From Clostridiales bacterium (lineage in GTDB: Bacteria > Bacillota > Clostridia > Saccharofermentanales > Saccharofermentanaceae): a DNA stretch of 64,000 bases. Numbering within the stretch: position 1 is the stretch's first letter; each line of letters starts with the position of its first letter. Both the position numbers and the translations under genes were made by a program. This document shows positions 25,449 to 36,963 of this stretch, piece after piece. The notes below the pieces were generated by a model. It was not told where the DNA came from, did no database searches, and saw only the letters and a program-made list of their open reading frames with translations. Location of the stretch: the NCBI GenBank assembly GCA_017554745.1, contig JAFZHS010000009.1:1-64000 (forward strand), written 5' to 3'.

Positions 25449-26195
25449 CTATAATTCTGCGGCGGGTTCTGACCTGCCGATCGTTACCGTTATGTTATCC
25501 GTACTATTTCCTTCGAGCGCCTGCGCAATAAGCTTCGAACAAACGCCCTCCAAATTATTTCTTTCGCGGGTGCAAGCCTTGAACTGCTCGTCGCTCATGA
25601 AGGAATAAAGCCCGTCTGAGCACAGGAAGACTAAATCACCGTAACTTATATTATAACTGTAAATATCGGGATTTTGATACTGGTTCTCACCAAGCACCTT
25701 AAACAGCCTGTTCCTGCCTGGATGGTATTTCGCCTCATCCTCGGATATAAGACCCTTCTTAACAAGCCTTCCGGTCTCATTGTGGTCCTCTGTAAGCTTG
25801 ATAAGCTCAGGCCCGTGCAGCATATAGCATCTGGTATCGCCGATATGGGCTACGGTGAGCTCTGTCCCCTTGATTATCGCTATGGTAAGCGTGGTGCACA
25901 TGCCCATGCGCTCCCTGTGCTCCAAGCAGTCGTGGAGGATGTTGATGTTTGCCTTGTTAAATACCGTCTTAAGATAAGCAGGCAGAGCATCCCTGTCCTT
26001 TACGAAAGGCAGACTCGCCTTCAGTTCTTCCATTACGGAATCTACGGCGATCCTGCTGGCGATCTCTCCGCAGGCTTCACCGCCCACGCCGTCAGCGACA
26101 GCCATGCAAAGGCACTGTCCGACCTGCTCGTAGCCGAAGCTGTCTTCATTCATGTCCCTTACAGGACCTTTTTCAGACATTCCGTAAGCTAACAT
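25449..26195 (-). CDS. stp: PP2C-family protein phosphatase (PrpC/Stp)
   Basis: A metal-dependent Ser/Thr phosphatase of 248 residues that opposes the PASTA kinase. PP2C motifs are MNEDSFGY, AVADGVGGEACGEIAS with the metal Asp, AHIGDTRCYML, LTEDHNE, LFLCSDGLYSFM and STDNITV. No membrane segment is seen. It overlaps the end of rlmN by 7 bases and precedes pknB by 8 bases, the conserved prpC-prkC order. Confidence 0.95.
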   Translation of the reverse strand: MLAYGMSEKGPVRDMNEDSFGYEQVGQCLCMAVADGVGGEACGEIASRIAVDSVMEELKASLPFVKDRDALPAYLKTVFNKANINILHDCLEHRERMGMCTTLTIAIIKGTELTVAHIGDTRCYMLHGPELIKLTEDHNETGRLVKKGLISEDEAKYHPGRNRLFKVLGENQYQNPDIYSYNISYGDLVFLCSDGLYSFMSDEQFKACTRERNNLEGVCSKLIAQALEGNSTDNITVTIGRSEPAAEL

Positions 26196-27229
26196 TGCGC
26201 TTCCTCTATCTTTCCTCTTCTAAGCTGTCCGCAAGCGGCCATAATATCGGAGCCCATCTCACGTCTTATCGTCGCATTAATGCCGCCTGACGTGAGTATG
26301 TCCCTGAACTGCTTGACCTTCGCAGGAGAAGCGGACTGGAATACCGTACCGGGCACTTTATTTGCCGAGATAAGATTTACATGATAAAGACCGCCCTTCA
26401 AGAGCTTGACTAACTCACGGGCGCATTCCGGCGTATCGTTAACACCTGCGAAAAGGCTGTATTCAAAAGTGATCCTTCTGCTGGTAGCTTTTGTATATTC
26501 TTTGCAGGCATTCATGAGCTGCTCAATGGAATAAGCCTTTGCAACGGGCATAAGCTTTTTCCGGAGTTCGTCATTCGGAGCGTGCAAAGAGATCGAGAGA
26601 TTTACCTGAAGTCCTTCTTTTGTAAACGCTTCGATCTTGGGGACAAGGCCGCATGTTGACAGAGTGATATGTCTTGCGCCCAGGCCCAAACCTTCGGGAT
26701 CGTTTGCGAGCTTAATGAACCGCATAACGTTATCGTAGTTATCGAAGGGCTCTCCTATGCCCATGATAACGACACTTCTGATCCTTTCACCTATTATCTT
26801 CTGTGTAACTGATACCTGTGCCAGGATCTCGCCTGCAGACAACGATCTGCCGAAAGCGATCTTTGCTGATGCGCAGAATGCGCAGCCCATCTTGCATCCT
26901 GCCTGTGACGATACGCATACGGATATTCCGGGCTTATATCTCATGGCAACTGTCTCGATGATGTTGCCGTCGTAGAGTCCGTATACGAACTTCTCAGTGC
27001 CGTCGATCTTTGAGACCAGGTGTTCTCTTAATTCGAACCCTCCGAAAATAAAATCTTCTTCGAGCATTGCCCTTACGTTCTTAGGGACATTAGTCATGTC
27101 AGCGGTATCCACCGTACCTGCAGAGAGCCAGCCGTAGATCTGGGATGCGCGGTATTTGGGCACTTCGCGCTTTTCGCACCAAGCGTTAAGGTCTTCTAAG
27201 GTCAGATCAAGACAGAACTTATCTTTCAA
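26189..27229 (-). CDS. rlmN: Dual-specificity 23S rRNA/tRNA adenine-C2 methyltransferase RlmN
   Basis: A radical-SAM methyltransferase predicted to methylate A2503 of 23S rRNA and A37 of some tRNAs. The radical-SAM cysteines are CKMGCAFC within QAGCKMGCAFCASAK, and the methyl-carrying C-terminal Cys is in MAACGQLR. The ORF extends 18 codons upstream into rsmB, but the likely start is TTG at 27229, giving 346 residues; it overlaps the rsmB stop (TTGA) with AGGA about 9 bases upstream. A methionine start at 27283 would put the leader inside rsmB and has no ribosome site. Confidence 0.93.
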   Translation of the reverse strand: MKDKFCLDLTLEDLNAWCEKREVPKYRASQIYGWLSAGTVDTADMTNVPKNVRAMLEEDFIFGGFELREHLVSKIDGTEKFVYGLYDGNIIETVAMRYKPGISVCVSSQAGCKMGCAFCASAKIAFGRSLSAGEILAQVSVTQKIIGERIRSVVIMGIGEPFDNYDNVMRFIKLANDPEGLGLGARHITLSTCGLVPKIEAFTKEGLQVNLSISLHAPNDELRKKLMPVAKAYSIEQLMNACKEYTKATSRRITFEYSLFAGVNDTPECARELVKLLKGGLYHVNLISANKVPGTVFQSASPAKVKQFRDILTSGGINATIRREMGSDIMAACGQLRRGKIEEAQC

Positions 27230-28647
27230 GACTCTTCTTCCTTTCTGTCTCTTTCCATACGGCAGATAAAGAAGCCTTCGCACTTATCAATGTGCGGCAG
27301 CAGCGTGATCATGCCGTTTGCGACACTTTCCTGTCTCTCTTCATCCATATAGATGCCTTCAGGCAGATACTTATCAAGAGGTACGGTATGGAATCTCTTG
27401 TGCTCTGAAAGGAACGTCTCTACCTGGTTCTCATTCTCATCGGAATTAAGCGTGCATGTACAGTAAATGAGTGTTCCGCCCGGGCGGACCATTTTCGCCG
27501 CGTGCTCAAGGATCGAATACTGCAAAGGAATGAGCTCATCAAGTTCATCGTAAGAGAACTTCTCTCTGATGTCAGGCTTCCTGCCGAGCAGGCCTAAGCC
27601 GCTGCAAGGCACATCGCAAAGAACGATATCATATGATTTTCTTGAATCCTTGTCATCCTTGCTGATCTTTGAAGCGTCCGCACAGACAGTCTCGATCGAT
27701 GTCAGACCTAATCTCTCGCAGTTATCCCTTACGAGCTTTAATCTGGCCTCATTGATATCTACTGCAATGATATAAAGGTCGTCCCTGCACATCTGCGCCA
27801 TGTGGGTGGATTTGCCGCCCGGAGCGGCACAGCAGTCAAGGATCTTATCGGCAACTCTCGGGTGCGCGATATGAGATGCGAGCATTGCTCCCTGTCCCTG
27901 GACGAACATGCCGAATTTATTAAAAGCTTCTGTATTCTCAAGGCCGTTCAGACCTCCGGTGATCTCTACGCAGTCAGGGATAAAGCTTCCCTTGATCGCG
28001 GTTATGCCTTCCTTCTTAAGCGCTTCGATCACTGTCTTCTGATCTGCCTTGTGGGCATCAAATCTTACGGTGATGTGCGCAGGCTCTAAAAGTGCCTTTC
28101 CGATCTCAAAAGCAGTCTGCTTGCCGAAATCTTTTTTCAAGATACCGTAGATCTCAGGCTTCAAAGAAACTCTGATGCCCGGCTTGAACTGCTCAAGATA
28201 TCTCTTTGCTTCGGGGCTCTCGGCAAACTTTCTCAAGACCGCGTTTACATAGCCTGCAGCCTTTTGGTTGTATTTTTTAGTGATCTCTACAGCGGAATCC
28301 ACAGCCGCATAATCAGGAATATTATTTCCGAACTGGATCTGCCAAACGGCCATTCTTATTACAGTCCTTGCGACAGGATCCATCAGCTCGACTTCTTCTT
28401 TTGTAAGATGTCTTACAAGGAAATCTATCGTAAAAGTATATGTCAGTGTACCGTAGAGCATCGCCCTGGCAAAATCGATCTTCTTGCCTGCCATAGAAGC
28501 GATCTTATCTGCCTTCTTGATAACGAGATTGGAGTAAGCGTCCTTCTCATATACCCAGTAGAGCATAAGGAAGCAAAGCTCTCTTTCTTTGTCTTCGCTT
28601 ATGATCTTATACAGTTCCTTTTTCTTATAGCGGATCTCTTCCGGCAT
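27226..28647 (-). CDS. rsmB: 16S rRNA (cytosine-967-C5)-methyltransferase RsmB
   Basis: The 473-residue protein combines an N-terminal NusB-like RNA-binding domain (about 1-150) with a C-terminal SAM-dependent methyltransferase. The SAM motif is DCCAAPGGKSTHMAQ. The two catalytic cysteines are in DVPCSGLGLL and YCTCTLNSDENE. It is preceded by fmt and followed by rlmN with a 4-base overlap, in the Firmicute def-fmt-sun order. Confidence 0.95.
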   Translation of the reverse strand: MPEEIRYKKKELYKIISEDKERELCFLMLYWVYEKDAYSNLVIKKADKIASMAGKKIDFARAMLYGTLTYTFTIDFLVRHLTKEEVELMDPVARTVIRMAVWQIQFGNNIPDYAAVDSAVEITKKYNQKAAGYVNAVLRKFAESPEAKRYLEQFKPGIRVSLKPEIYGILKKDFGKQTAFEIGKALLEPAHITVRFDAHKADQKTVIEALKKEGITAIKGSFIPDCVEITGGLNGLENTEAFNKFGMFVQGQGAMLASHIAHPRVADKILDCCAAPGGKSTHMAQMCRDDLYIIAVDINEARLKLVRDNCERLGLTSIETVCADASKISKDDKDSRKSYDIVLCDVPCSGLGLLGRKPDIREKFSYDELDELIPLQYSILEHAAKMVRPGGTLIYCTCTLNSDENENQVETFLSEHKRFHTVPLDKYLPEGIYMDEERQESVANGMITLLPHIDKCEGFFICRMERDRKEEES

Positions 28648-28657
28648 AGGCTGTCTC

Positions 28658-29620
28658 CTACATTATCTGTTTGCCGACAGTAAAATTGTGCGCGCAGTCA
28701 CGCGCATTGAGCCTCTTTCCGCCGGGCTGCTGCAATTCCTTTATCTTAAGAAAACCTTTGCCGCATTTGACAATAAGATTCTCGCCTTTAGCTCTGACTA
28801 CGACACCAGGAAGTACATCTTTCAGATCTTCCGGAATTAGCTGGTCGTCATCAGATACTACTGTTGAATCAAGCACCTTAAGCTTGTTTTCGCCGGACAT
28901 TACAAAAGCGCCCGGCCATGCGCTTAAAGCTCTTACTCTGTTGTGGATATCCAAAGCGTCCTGATCCCATGTAAACTCGCCTTCTTCAGGCCTGATGGGC
29001 GGACATGCCGTCGCCAGGGAATCGTCCTGCTTAATCGTCTCAAGCTTGCCTTCCACCCATGAATCAATGATCTCAGGAAGCTTTGCAGCGCTTGCTTCCG
29101 CAAGTCTGTTCATCAGAGATTCCGTGTGCTCATCAGGATCGATCTCCACCTCTATCTTGTCGATGATATCGCCGGTATCCATGCCGACATCCATCTTCAT
29201 GAAAGTAATTCCAGTGACCTTATCTCCCTCGAGGATCGCGCGCTGTACAGGAGCTGATCCTCTTCTTGCAGGAAGAAGACTGCCGTGGCAGTTAATGCAT
29301 CCGTATTTGGGAAGATCAAGAACAGCCTTAGGAAGGATCTTTCCGTAAGCAGCAGTAACGATAAGATCCGCATCATAAGAAGAGATCTTAGCAAATGCTT
29401 CTTCGGTCTTTAAAGTGTCCGGCTGAAATACCTCAATACCATTTTCCTGAGCGATAACCTTGACCGGAGGAGCCGTGAGAATATGCTTCCTTCCGACAGG
29501 CTTATCAGGCTGGCAGAGACATAATACGACATTGTATCCGCCGCATATCAACGCCTTGAGGTTAGTGCCTGCAAATTCAGGCGTTCCCATGAATACTATC
29601 TTAAGATCACGCCTGTCCAA
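28658..29620 (-). CDS. fmt: Methionyl-tRNA formyltransferase
   Basis: Fmt formylates initiator Met-tRNA using 10-formyl-tetrahydrofolate. The 320-residue protein has the GART-type catalytic domain with FMGTPEFAG, AAYGKILPKAVL, the key NCHGSLLPARRGSAPVQ (catalytic Asn and His), and MDVGMDTGDI with the Asp, then a C-terminal tRNA-binding domain. It starts 3 bases after the def stop; the two enzymes add and remove the same formyl group. Confidence 0.96.
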   Translation of the reverse strand: MDRRDLKIVFMGTPEFAGTNLKALICGGYNVVLCLCQPDKPVGRKHILTAPPVKVIAQENGIEVFQPDTLKTEEAFAKISSYDADLIVTAAYGKILPKAVLDLPKYGCINCHGSLLPARRGSAPVQRAILEGDKVTGITFMKMDVGMDTGDIIDKIEVEIDPDEHTESLMNRLAEASAAKLPEIIDSWVEGKLETIKQDDSLATACPPIRPEEGEFTWDQDALDIHNRVRALSAWPGAFVMSGENKLKVLDSTVVSDDDQLIPEDLKDVLPGVVVRAKGENLIVKCGKGFLKIKELQQPGGKRLNARDCAHNFTVGKQIM

Positions 29621-29623
29621 TTC

Positions 29624-30103
29624 TTAGCCCTCACTCTCGGTACTGTAGACCTTGCCGTCGGCGGATTTATCGATGAAAAGAATTCCTTCAAGGTGGTCAT
29701 ATTCGTGAAGGACGCACCTTGCGAAAAGACCCTCGCCTTCCACAACAAACTCATTACCGTTGCGGTCTAAAGCTTTAGCCTTAACGTAATTGGCTCTTTC
29801 TACGGGACATGTCTTTCCTGGAACGGAAAGGCAGCCTTCGTTATCAGTCTGCGAGCCCGAAGTCTCAAGGATCTCGGGATTGATGAACTCTACAAGACCG
29901 TGCTCATCACCGACATCTACGATAAACACTCTTCTTAATACGCCGACCTGGGGAGCAGCAATGCCGACGCCCCTGTCTTCATAATTCATTGTATCTGCCA
30001 TATCATCCAGGAGCTTAATGATCCTGGGTGTTATCTCTTCAACAGGTCTCGACTTCTTACGAAGAAGCGGATCACCTTCAATAACAAGATTTCTTAAAGC
30101 CAT
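29624..30103 (-). CDS. def: Peptide deformylase
   Basis: Def removes the formyl group from new proteins. The 159-residue metalloenzyme has all three motifs: GVGIAAPQVG, EGCLSVPG (metal Cys) and HEYDHLEGILF (two metal His and catalytic Glu). The longer ORF to 30133 was rejected because GGAGG precedes the ATG at 30103 by 7 bases. It is first gene of a nine-gene operon running to thiN. Confidence 0.96.
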   Translation of the reverse strand: MALRNLVIEGDPLLRKKSRPVEEITPRIIKLLDDMADTMNYEDRGVGIAAPQVGVLRRVFIVDVGDEHGLVEFINPEILETSGSQTDNEGCLSVPGKTCPVERANYVKAKALDRNGNEFVVEGEGLFARCVLHEYDHLEGILFIDKSADGKVYSTESEG

Positions 30104-30135
30104 AACCGGCCTCCAATCCATATTTTTCCTCATAT

Positions 30136-30163
30136 ATTATAAAATATTATATATAACAAACAA
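30136..30163 (-). promoter_or_regulatory. Promoter of the def-fmt-rsmB-rlmN-stp-pknB-rsgA-rpe-thiN operon
   Basis: Minus strand: TTGTTT, a 16-bp AT-rich spacer and a perfect TATAAT. The -35 box overlaps the stem end of the upstream ahcY terminator by a few bases. Confidence 0.65.
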
Positions 30164-30190
30164 GTGCCGAAGATTTACTCCGGCACTTGT
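30160..30190 (-). terminator. Terminator downstream of ahcY
   Basis: A 10-bp perfect stem (ACAAGTGCCG / CGGCACTTGT) with an 11-base loop. The minus-strand tail TTGTTA is only moderately T-rich, while the plus strand reads CGTTTTTAG. It separates ahcY from the def operon. Confidence 0.75.
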
Positions 30191-30219
30191 CGTTTTTAGT
30201 CTAAATTGTCTATCGGAGA

Positions 30220-31479
30220 TCACAGATCCCAGGAACTGATATACTTCTTCTGTTCTTCCGTGAGCTCATCGATCGTAATGCCTTTAGTCTTAAGAAGGAT
30301 CTCTGCAACACGGTTATCGATGACTTCGGGAGTCTGATATACGTCAACAGGAAGCCTTTCCGGGTTATTTGCAATATACATTGCCGACTGTGCCTGAAGA
30401 GCAAAGCTCATATCCATGATCTCAACAGGGTGTCCGTCACCGGATGCGAGGTTTACAAGCCTTCCTTCGGCAATAACACAGACTGTCTTACCGTTCTTAA
30501 GCTTATAACCGATGATGTTGTTCCTGAGTTCATTGCTCTCAACACACATCTCCTTTAATCCGGCAACACTTACTTCGCAGTCAAAATGTCCTGCGTTGCA
30601 GCATACAGCGCCGTCTTTCATGGCCTCGAAATGTCTGCCAACGATAACATCCTTGCAGCCTGTTACAGTAACGAAGAAATCACCCAGAGGAGCAGCCTCA
30701 TCCATTGTCATGACCTGATAGCCTTCCATAATGGCTTCGCATGCCTTAACGGGATCGATCTCTGTAACGATAACCTTTGCGCCAAGGCCCTTTGCCCTCA
30801 TGGCAACGCCTCTGCCGCACATGCCGTATCCTGCAACAACTACTGTCTTGCCTGCAACGACGAGGTTAGTAGTAGCCATGATTGCTGTCCAGACAGATTG
30901 ACCTGTGCCGAATCTGTTATCGAATAAATGCTTGCATCTTGCATCGTTAACGGCAACGACAGGATAAAGGAGCCTGCCTTCACCCTTAAGTATCTCAAGT
31001 CTGTGAACGCCAGTAGTTGTCTCTTCGCAGCCGCCCTTAACGTTAGCAGCCATATCCTTCAATTCAGAGTGAAGGAGCAGAGCAAAATCGCCGCCGTCAT
31101 CGATAACGATATCGGGCTTAAAGCTTAAGGCTTTCCTTAATCTTCCCCAGTATTCTTCCTCGTTATCACCGTGGACAGCGTAAATGTTCATGATATCCAT
31201 CGAAGCCAGAGCGGCAGCGACGTCATCCTGAGTCGAAAGAGGATTGCAGCCGGTAAGCGCTACCTCTGCACCGCCCCTTGCCAATGCTCTTGCAAGACAA
31301 GCTGTCTTTGCCTCAACATGTACGGAAACGGATATCTTAAGGCCTTTAAAAGGCTGCTTCTCGATAAGCTCTGCCTCGATAGCTCTTAAAACAGGCATAT
31401 TGCGGTAAGCCCATTCGATCTTTTCCAGACCTGTTTTCGCGAGACCGATATCTCTTACTTCATAGCTGAAAGTGCTCAT
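30220..31479 (-). CDS. ahcY: Adenosylhomocysteinase (S-adenosylhomocysteine hydrolase)
   Basis: AhcY splits S-adenosylhomocysteine into homocysteine and adenosine, relieving inhibition of methyltransferases. The 419-residue NAD-dependent enzyme shows GCNPLSTQDDVAAAL, EETTTGVHRL, NDARCKHLFDNRFGTGQS (catalytic Lys and Asp) and the NAD-binding VVVAGYGMCGRGVA. The C-terminal region ends with YISSWDL where many members have KPDHYRY, so it is a shorter bacterial/archaeal-like form. Downstream of the purine nucleoside phosphorylase gene, which can process the adenosine-derived nucleosides. Confidence 0.94.
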   Translation of the reverse strand: MSTFSYEVRDIGLAKTGLEKIEWAYRNMPVLRAIEAELIEKQPFKGLKISVSVHVEAKTACLARALARGGAEVALTGCNPLSTQDDVAAALASMDIMNIYAVHGDNEEEYWGRLRKALSFKPDIVIDDGGDFALLLHSELKDMAANVKGGCEETTTGVHRLEILKGEGRLLYPVVAVNDARCKHLFDNRFGTGQSVWTAIMATTNLVVAGKTVVVAGYGMCGRGVAMRAKGLGAKVIVTEIDPVKACEAIMEGYQVMTMDEAAPLGDFFVTVTGCKDVIVGRHFEAMKDGAVCCNAGHFDCEVSVAGLKEMCVESNELRNNIIGYKLKNGKTVCVIAEGRLVNLASGDGHPVEIMDMSFALQAQSAMYIANNPERLPVDVYQTPEVIDNRVAEILLKTKGITIDELTEEQKKYISSWDL

Positions 31480-31491
31480 TGCTGATACCTC

Positions 31492-32337
31492 TTATACTTC
31501 TATTCTTCTGACAAATTCCTTTACCAACGCGCAGCTGTTATCTGATGCCAACGCGGCATTATCGAGCACTTCCTGCTCTGAAAGAGCCAGTCCCGTAATA
31601 CCGGCAGCCATATTGGTAATGCATGACATAGCCGCAACCCTGATGCCCATATGAGAAGCCGCAATGGCTTCGGGCACTGTAGACATGCCGACACAATCGG
31701 CACCCATAGTCCTTAATGCCCTGATCTCTGCAGGCGTCTCGTACTGCGGTCCTTTGGAATATGCATAAACGCCCCTGCTGATCCTTATGCCCAGATCTCT
31801 TGCGCAATTTACGATAGTATCTGTAAGAGCAGGATCATAAACATGGCACTGGTCAGGGAATCTCGTGCCGAATTCTTCAATGTTCGGACCTCTTAATACC
31901 GGCTCGGCATTAAAGGAGATATGGTCAGTAATGGCAACTAATTCAGGCACTTTCATATCGAGATTGATACCGCCTGAAGCATTGGTCAGGAAAAGGATTT
32001 TTACACCCAGTCTTCCCATTACCCTGACATAAAAAGTAACGGTCTCCATGGGATATCCCTCATAGTAGTGGAATCTTCCGTTCATGAGGAAAACCGTCTT
32101 TCCGGAAAGACGGCCGACTATAAGAGATCCCTTATGTCCGGGCGCCGTAGATACAGGAAAACCCGGAATGTCCTTATAGCTGAATTCATGGACAACTTCT
32201 ACCATTCCGGCAAGAGGACCCAGGCCCGAGCCTAAAACAATGCATATCTCAGGGATCGTACAATCAGTAACTGCGGACTTAATATAGTCCGCAGCACCGT
32301 CAACTCGCTTAACAAATTCCTTAGTATCAGTGATCAT
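31492..32337 (-). CDS. punA: Purine nucleoside phosphorylase (trimeric, PunA type)
   Basis: A 281-residue phosphorylase converting inosine/guanosine and phosphate to base and ribose-1-phosphate. Blocks are VLGSGLGPLAG, GRFHYYEGYPM (phosphate His), TNASGGIN, SKGPQYETPAEIR (catalytic Glu) and GADCVGMSTVPEAIAA with CITNMAAGI carrying the base-binding Asn. The length and motifs exclude the hexameric DeoD type. It is flanked by secA and ahcY, probably in one transcript. Confidence 0.92.
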   Translation of the reverse strand: MITDTKEFVKRVDGAADYIKSAVTDCTIPEICIVLGSGLGPLAGMVEVVHEFSYKDIPGFPVSTAPGHKGSLIVGRLSGKTVFLMNGRFHYYEGYPMETVTFYVRVMGRLGVKILFLTNASGGINLDMKVPELVAITDHISFNAEPVLRGPNIEEFGTRFPDQCHVYDPALTDTIVNCARDLGIRISRGVYAYSKGPQYETPAEIRALRTMGADCVGMSTVPEAIAASHMGIRVAAMSCITNMAAGITGLALSEQEVLDNAALASDNSCALVKEFVRRIEV

Positions 32338-32343
32338 AGCTTA

Positions 32344-35139
<2,796 letters not shown>

Positions 35140-35154
35140 TTTGTTCCTTTACCT

Positions 35155-35580
35155 TCACTGTTTGTCTTCTTTATTCTCTCCGGAAGCTTCCTCGAGTCTG
35201 TTAAGCGCTGTTCTGTATCCGCCTTCGGGATTGACCAGGCACTTCTTGACTCTCGAAATAGTCGTGGAGCTGACCTTTGTTGATGATCTGGCCTTTCCAC
35301 GTGCTCTGCCGGTTGTTTTCTTTTCTGTTTTTACCGTATCGCTCTCAGGCGCTTCCTTGGGTGAGAGTTCCTTGATTATCTCTTCGTAGCTCTTGCCCTG
35401 CTCGATCCTTCTGACGATCTGCCAACGATGAAGCAATGAGTGCAGCTCATTTATCGAACAGAGATCCACAAAGAATTTATGCATCTCTGAGCTGTCTTCC
35501 ATGGTCAGCATGGCGTTATAAAGATCGGTTAATTCCTCCAATTCGCTCTGTGTAAAATGATTGTCCTTAATATCGTCCAT
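35155..35580 (-). CDS. TrpR-superfamily regulator (YerC/YecD type) with an insertion in the helix-turn-helix
   Basis: The 141-residue protein matches YerC: SEMHKFFVDLCSINELHSL and RWQIVRRIEQGKSYEEI form the first helices, and TTISRVKKCL is the recognition helix followed by GGYRTAL. In ordinary YerC the two HTH helices are joined by about five residues. Here roughly 28 residues (about 73-101), rich in Lys, Arg, Ser and Thr, lie between them. The reading frame and codon use are continuous, so it is not a frameshift. Ligand and targets are unknown. The ATG follows AAGGTG. The gene is 15 bases before secA. Confidence 0.82.
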   Translation of the reverse strand: MDDIKDNHFTQSELEELTDLYNAMLTMEDSSEMHKFFVDLCSINELHSLLHRWQIVRRIEQGKSYEEIIKELSPKEAPESDTVKTEKKTTGRARGKARSSTKVSSTTISRVKKCLVNPEGGYRTALNRLEEASGENKEDKQ

Positions 35581-35613
35581 ATTGTCACCTTATGCGCAAC
35601 CTGATAATCGATA

Positions 35614-35847
35614 TCACCATACCATCTTTGTCAGATATTCCCAGATAGGAGTAGCATAACCCATGTAAACTGCAATAAAAGCCACTGTTATGGCGAGTAT
35701 GACAAGGATACCCAGAAGCAATCTGGAGAAGATAAGATTAGTCTTAGCCTTCCTAAGAGAGTCCCCTATGGAAAGCGAAGCGGTCTTATCAGTAGTAATC
35801 TTAGAGTTTGCAAGACTCGGACGTCTTACGCTATTATCATGTTTCAA
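35614..35847 (-). CDS. Small single-pass membrane protein of unknown function
   Basis: The 77-residue protein has a polar N-terminus (about 32 residues), one strong membrane helix (SRLLLGILVILAITVAFIAV) and a short aromatic C-terminus. I do not recognise it. The start is TTG at 35847, with GGAGG 8 bases upstream; the longer ORF to 35886 lies inside the promoter -10 region and is rejected. It has its own promoter and precedes the TrpR-like gene by 33 bases. Confidence 0.65.
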   Translation of the reverse strand: MKHDNSVRRPSLANSKITTDKTASLSIGDSLRKAKTNLIFSRLLLGILVILAITVAFIAVYMGYATPIWEYLTKMVW

Positions 35848-35874
35848 CTCAAATACCTCCAAACATACCCATAC

Positions 35875-35903
35875 ATAATAACGCATTTATTATTTTAATA
35901 CAA
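35875..35903 (-). promoter_or_regulatory. Promoter of the small membrane protein gene (and possibly the secA region)
   Basis: Minus strand: TTGTAT, a 17-bp AT-rich spacer and TATTAT, giving a leader of about 20 nt with a GGAGG site. Confidence 0.65.
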
Positions 35904-35924
35904 TAAAAGGGCGGCAATCGTAAT

Positions 35925-36953
35925 TTATGCCTGATCCCCTGCCCGGTATTTATTGGAGGTCTCGCATTCTTTGACGTCAAGTATAACACCTTTAACGAAG
36001 GCATATCCCTTAAGTTCATCAATGACGGCTTTGCCTATTTCACCTGAGTTTTCCGGGATTATCACCGTCAGATATCTGGAATCTATGTAATCGACAGAAT
36101 ATACCGTACCGTTTATATTTGCCGACTGGGGCTCAAATCTGCTCAAAGAGAGTATGTCGTCTTTTATCTCTTTCTCGATATTTGAGACATCCTGGTAATA
36201 AGGAGAGGTCAGATCTATGCTCCTAATGGCAGTAATATCCCCGTCGTTGACCGCATCTATGACCGGGAATGTCTTTGGGAGGTTTGCCCCGTACCTTTCC
36301 CTGAAGGCTTCTCCCCTGTCAAAATTGCTCAAGGACCAGATACTGTCTTTATTCTCGTCTTTTTCATCGGATTTTTCAGGATCCGCGCCGTTAAGCATCA
36401 GGATCGGGTCACCATAGAGCGGAATCACCGAATAGATGCTTCTGGTCTTAACCCCTGCCAGCGTGACGACAGTATACTCAGTCGTTACTTCGATCACATG
36501 GTGCGTCTCGCTTATCTCAAAATACACCCTTATCTCATCGGGCGCGAAAAAGTCAGACCCGCCGTTTCTCTCGATATAGGCATTACGTATCTGTTCTTCC
36601 ATTGTCTTGGCAAACAGGCCCTGCAGGATCAGTTCTTTAATGTTGTTTCCCGTAGCGCTGTCCGCACCCAAAGCGAAAGAAGTCACCTTAGCAACGATGT
36701 CTGCGCCTTTAGCTGCCCCGATGCCCATATCGGGAAAGGCATTCAGCACTGTCGACAATGCATCAGAAGCCGGAACGGACAAAGGATACAAAATGGCCAT
36801 CTTTTCGCATGTCTGTTCGCACGCCCGCCTCATAAGGATATCCGTCCTGTAATATTGGAGGCTGCTTATAACGGTAGCAAGGAATATGAGGGTTATTGTA
36901 AAAGCTATAGCTGCTTCTATCGATATCTGGCCGCGCCTGTTATGTTTTCTCAT
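35925..36953 (-). CDS. TadE-like pseudopilin
   Basis: The 342-residue protein begins with basic residues and RRGQISIEAAIAF, in which Gly precedes a cleavable site and Glu is at +5, as in Tad/Flp pseudopilins, followed by a membrane helix and a large extracytoplasmic domain. This fits TadE-like minor pilins. The ATG at 36953 was chosen (GAGGT 7-8 bases upstream); the longer ORF runs back into the DUF5702 gene. It is third of three pilin-like genes, with no CpaF, TadB/TadC or Flp gene in the window. Confidence 0.75.
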   Translation of the reverse strand: MRKHNRRGQISIEAAIAFTITLIFLATVISSLQYYRTDILMRRACEQTCEKMAILYPLSVPASDALSTVLNAFPDMGIGAAKGADIVAKVTSFALGADSATGNNIKELILQGLFAKTMEEQIRNAYIERNGGSDFFAPDEIRVYFEISETHHVIEVTTEYTVVTLAGVKTRSIYSVIPLYGDPILMLNGADPEKSDEKDENKDSIWSLSNFDRGEAFRERYGANLPKTFPVIDAVNDGDITAIRSIDLTSPYYQDVSNIEKEIKDDILSLSRFEPQSANINGTVYSVDYIDSRYLTVIIPENSGEIGKAVIDELKGYAFVKGVILDVKECETSNKYRAGDQA

Positions 36954-36963
36954 AGACATCACC

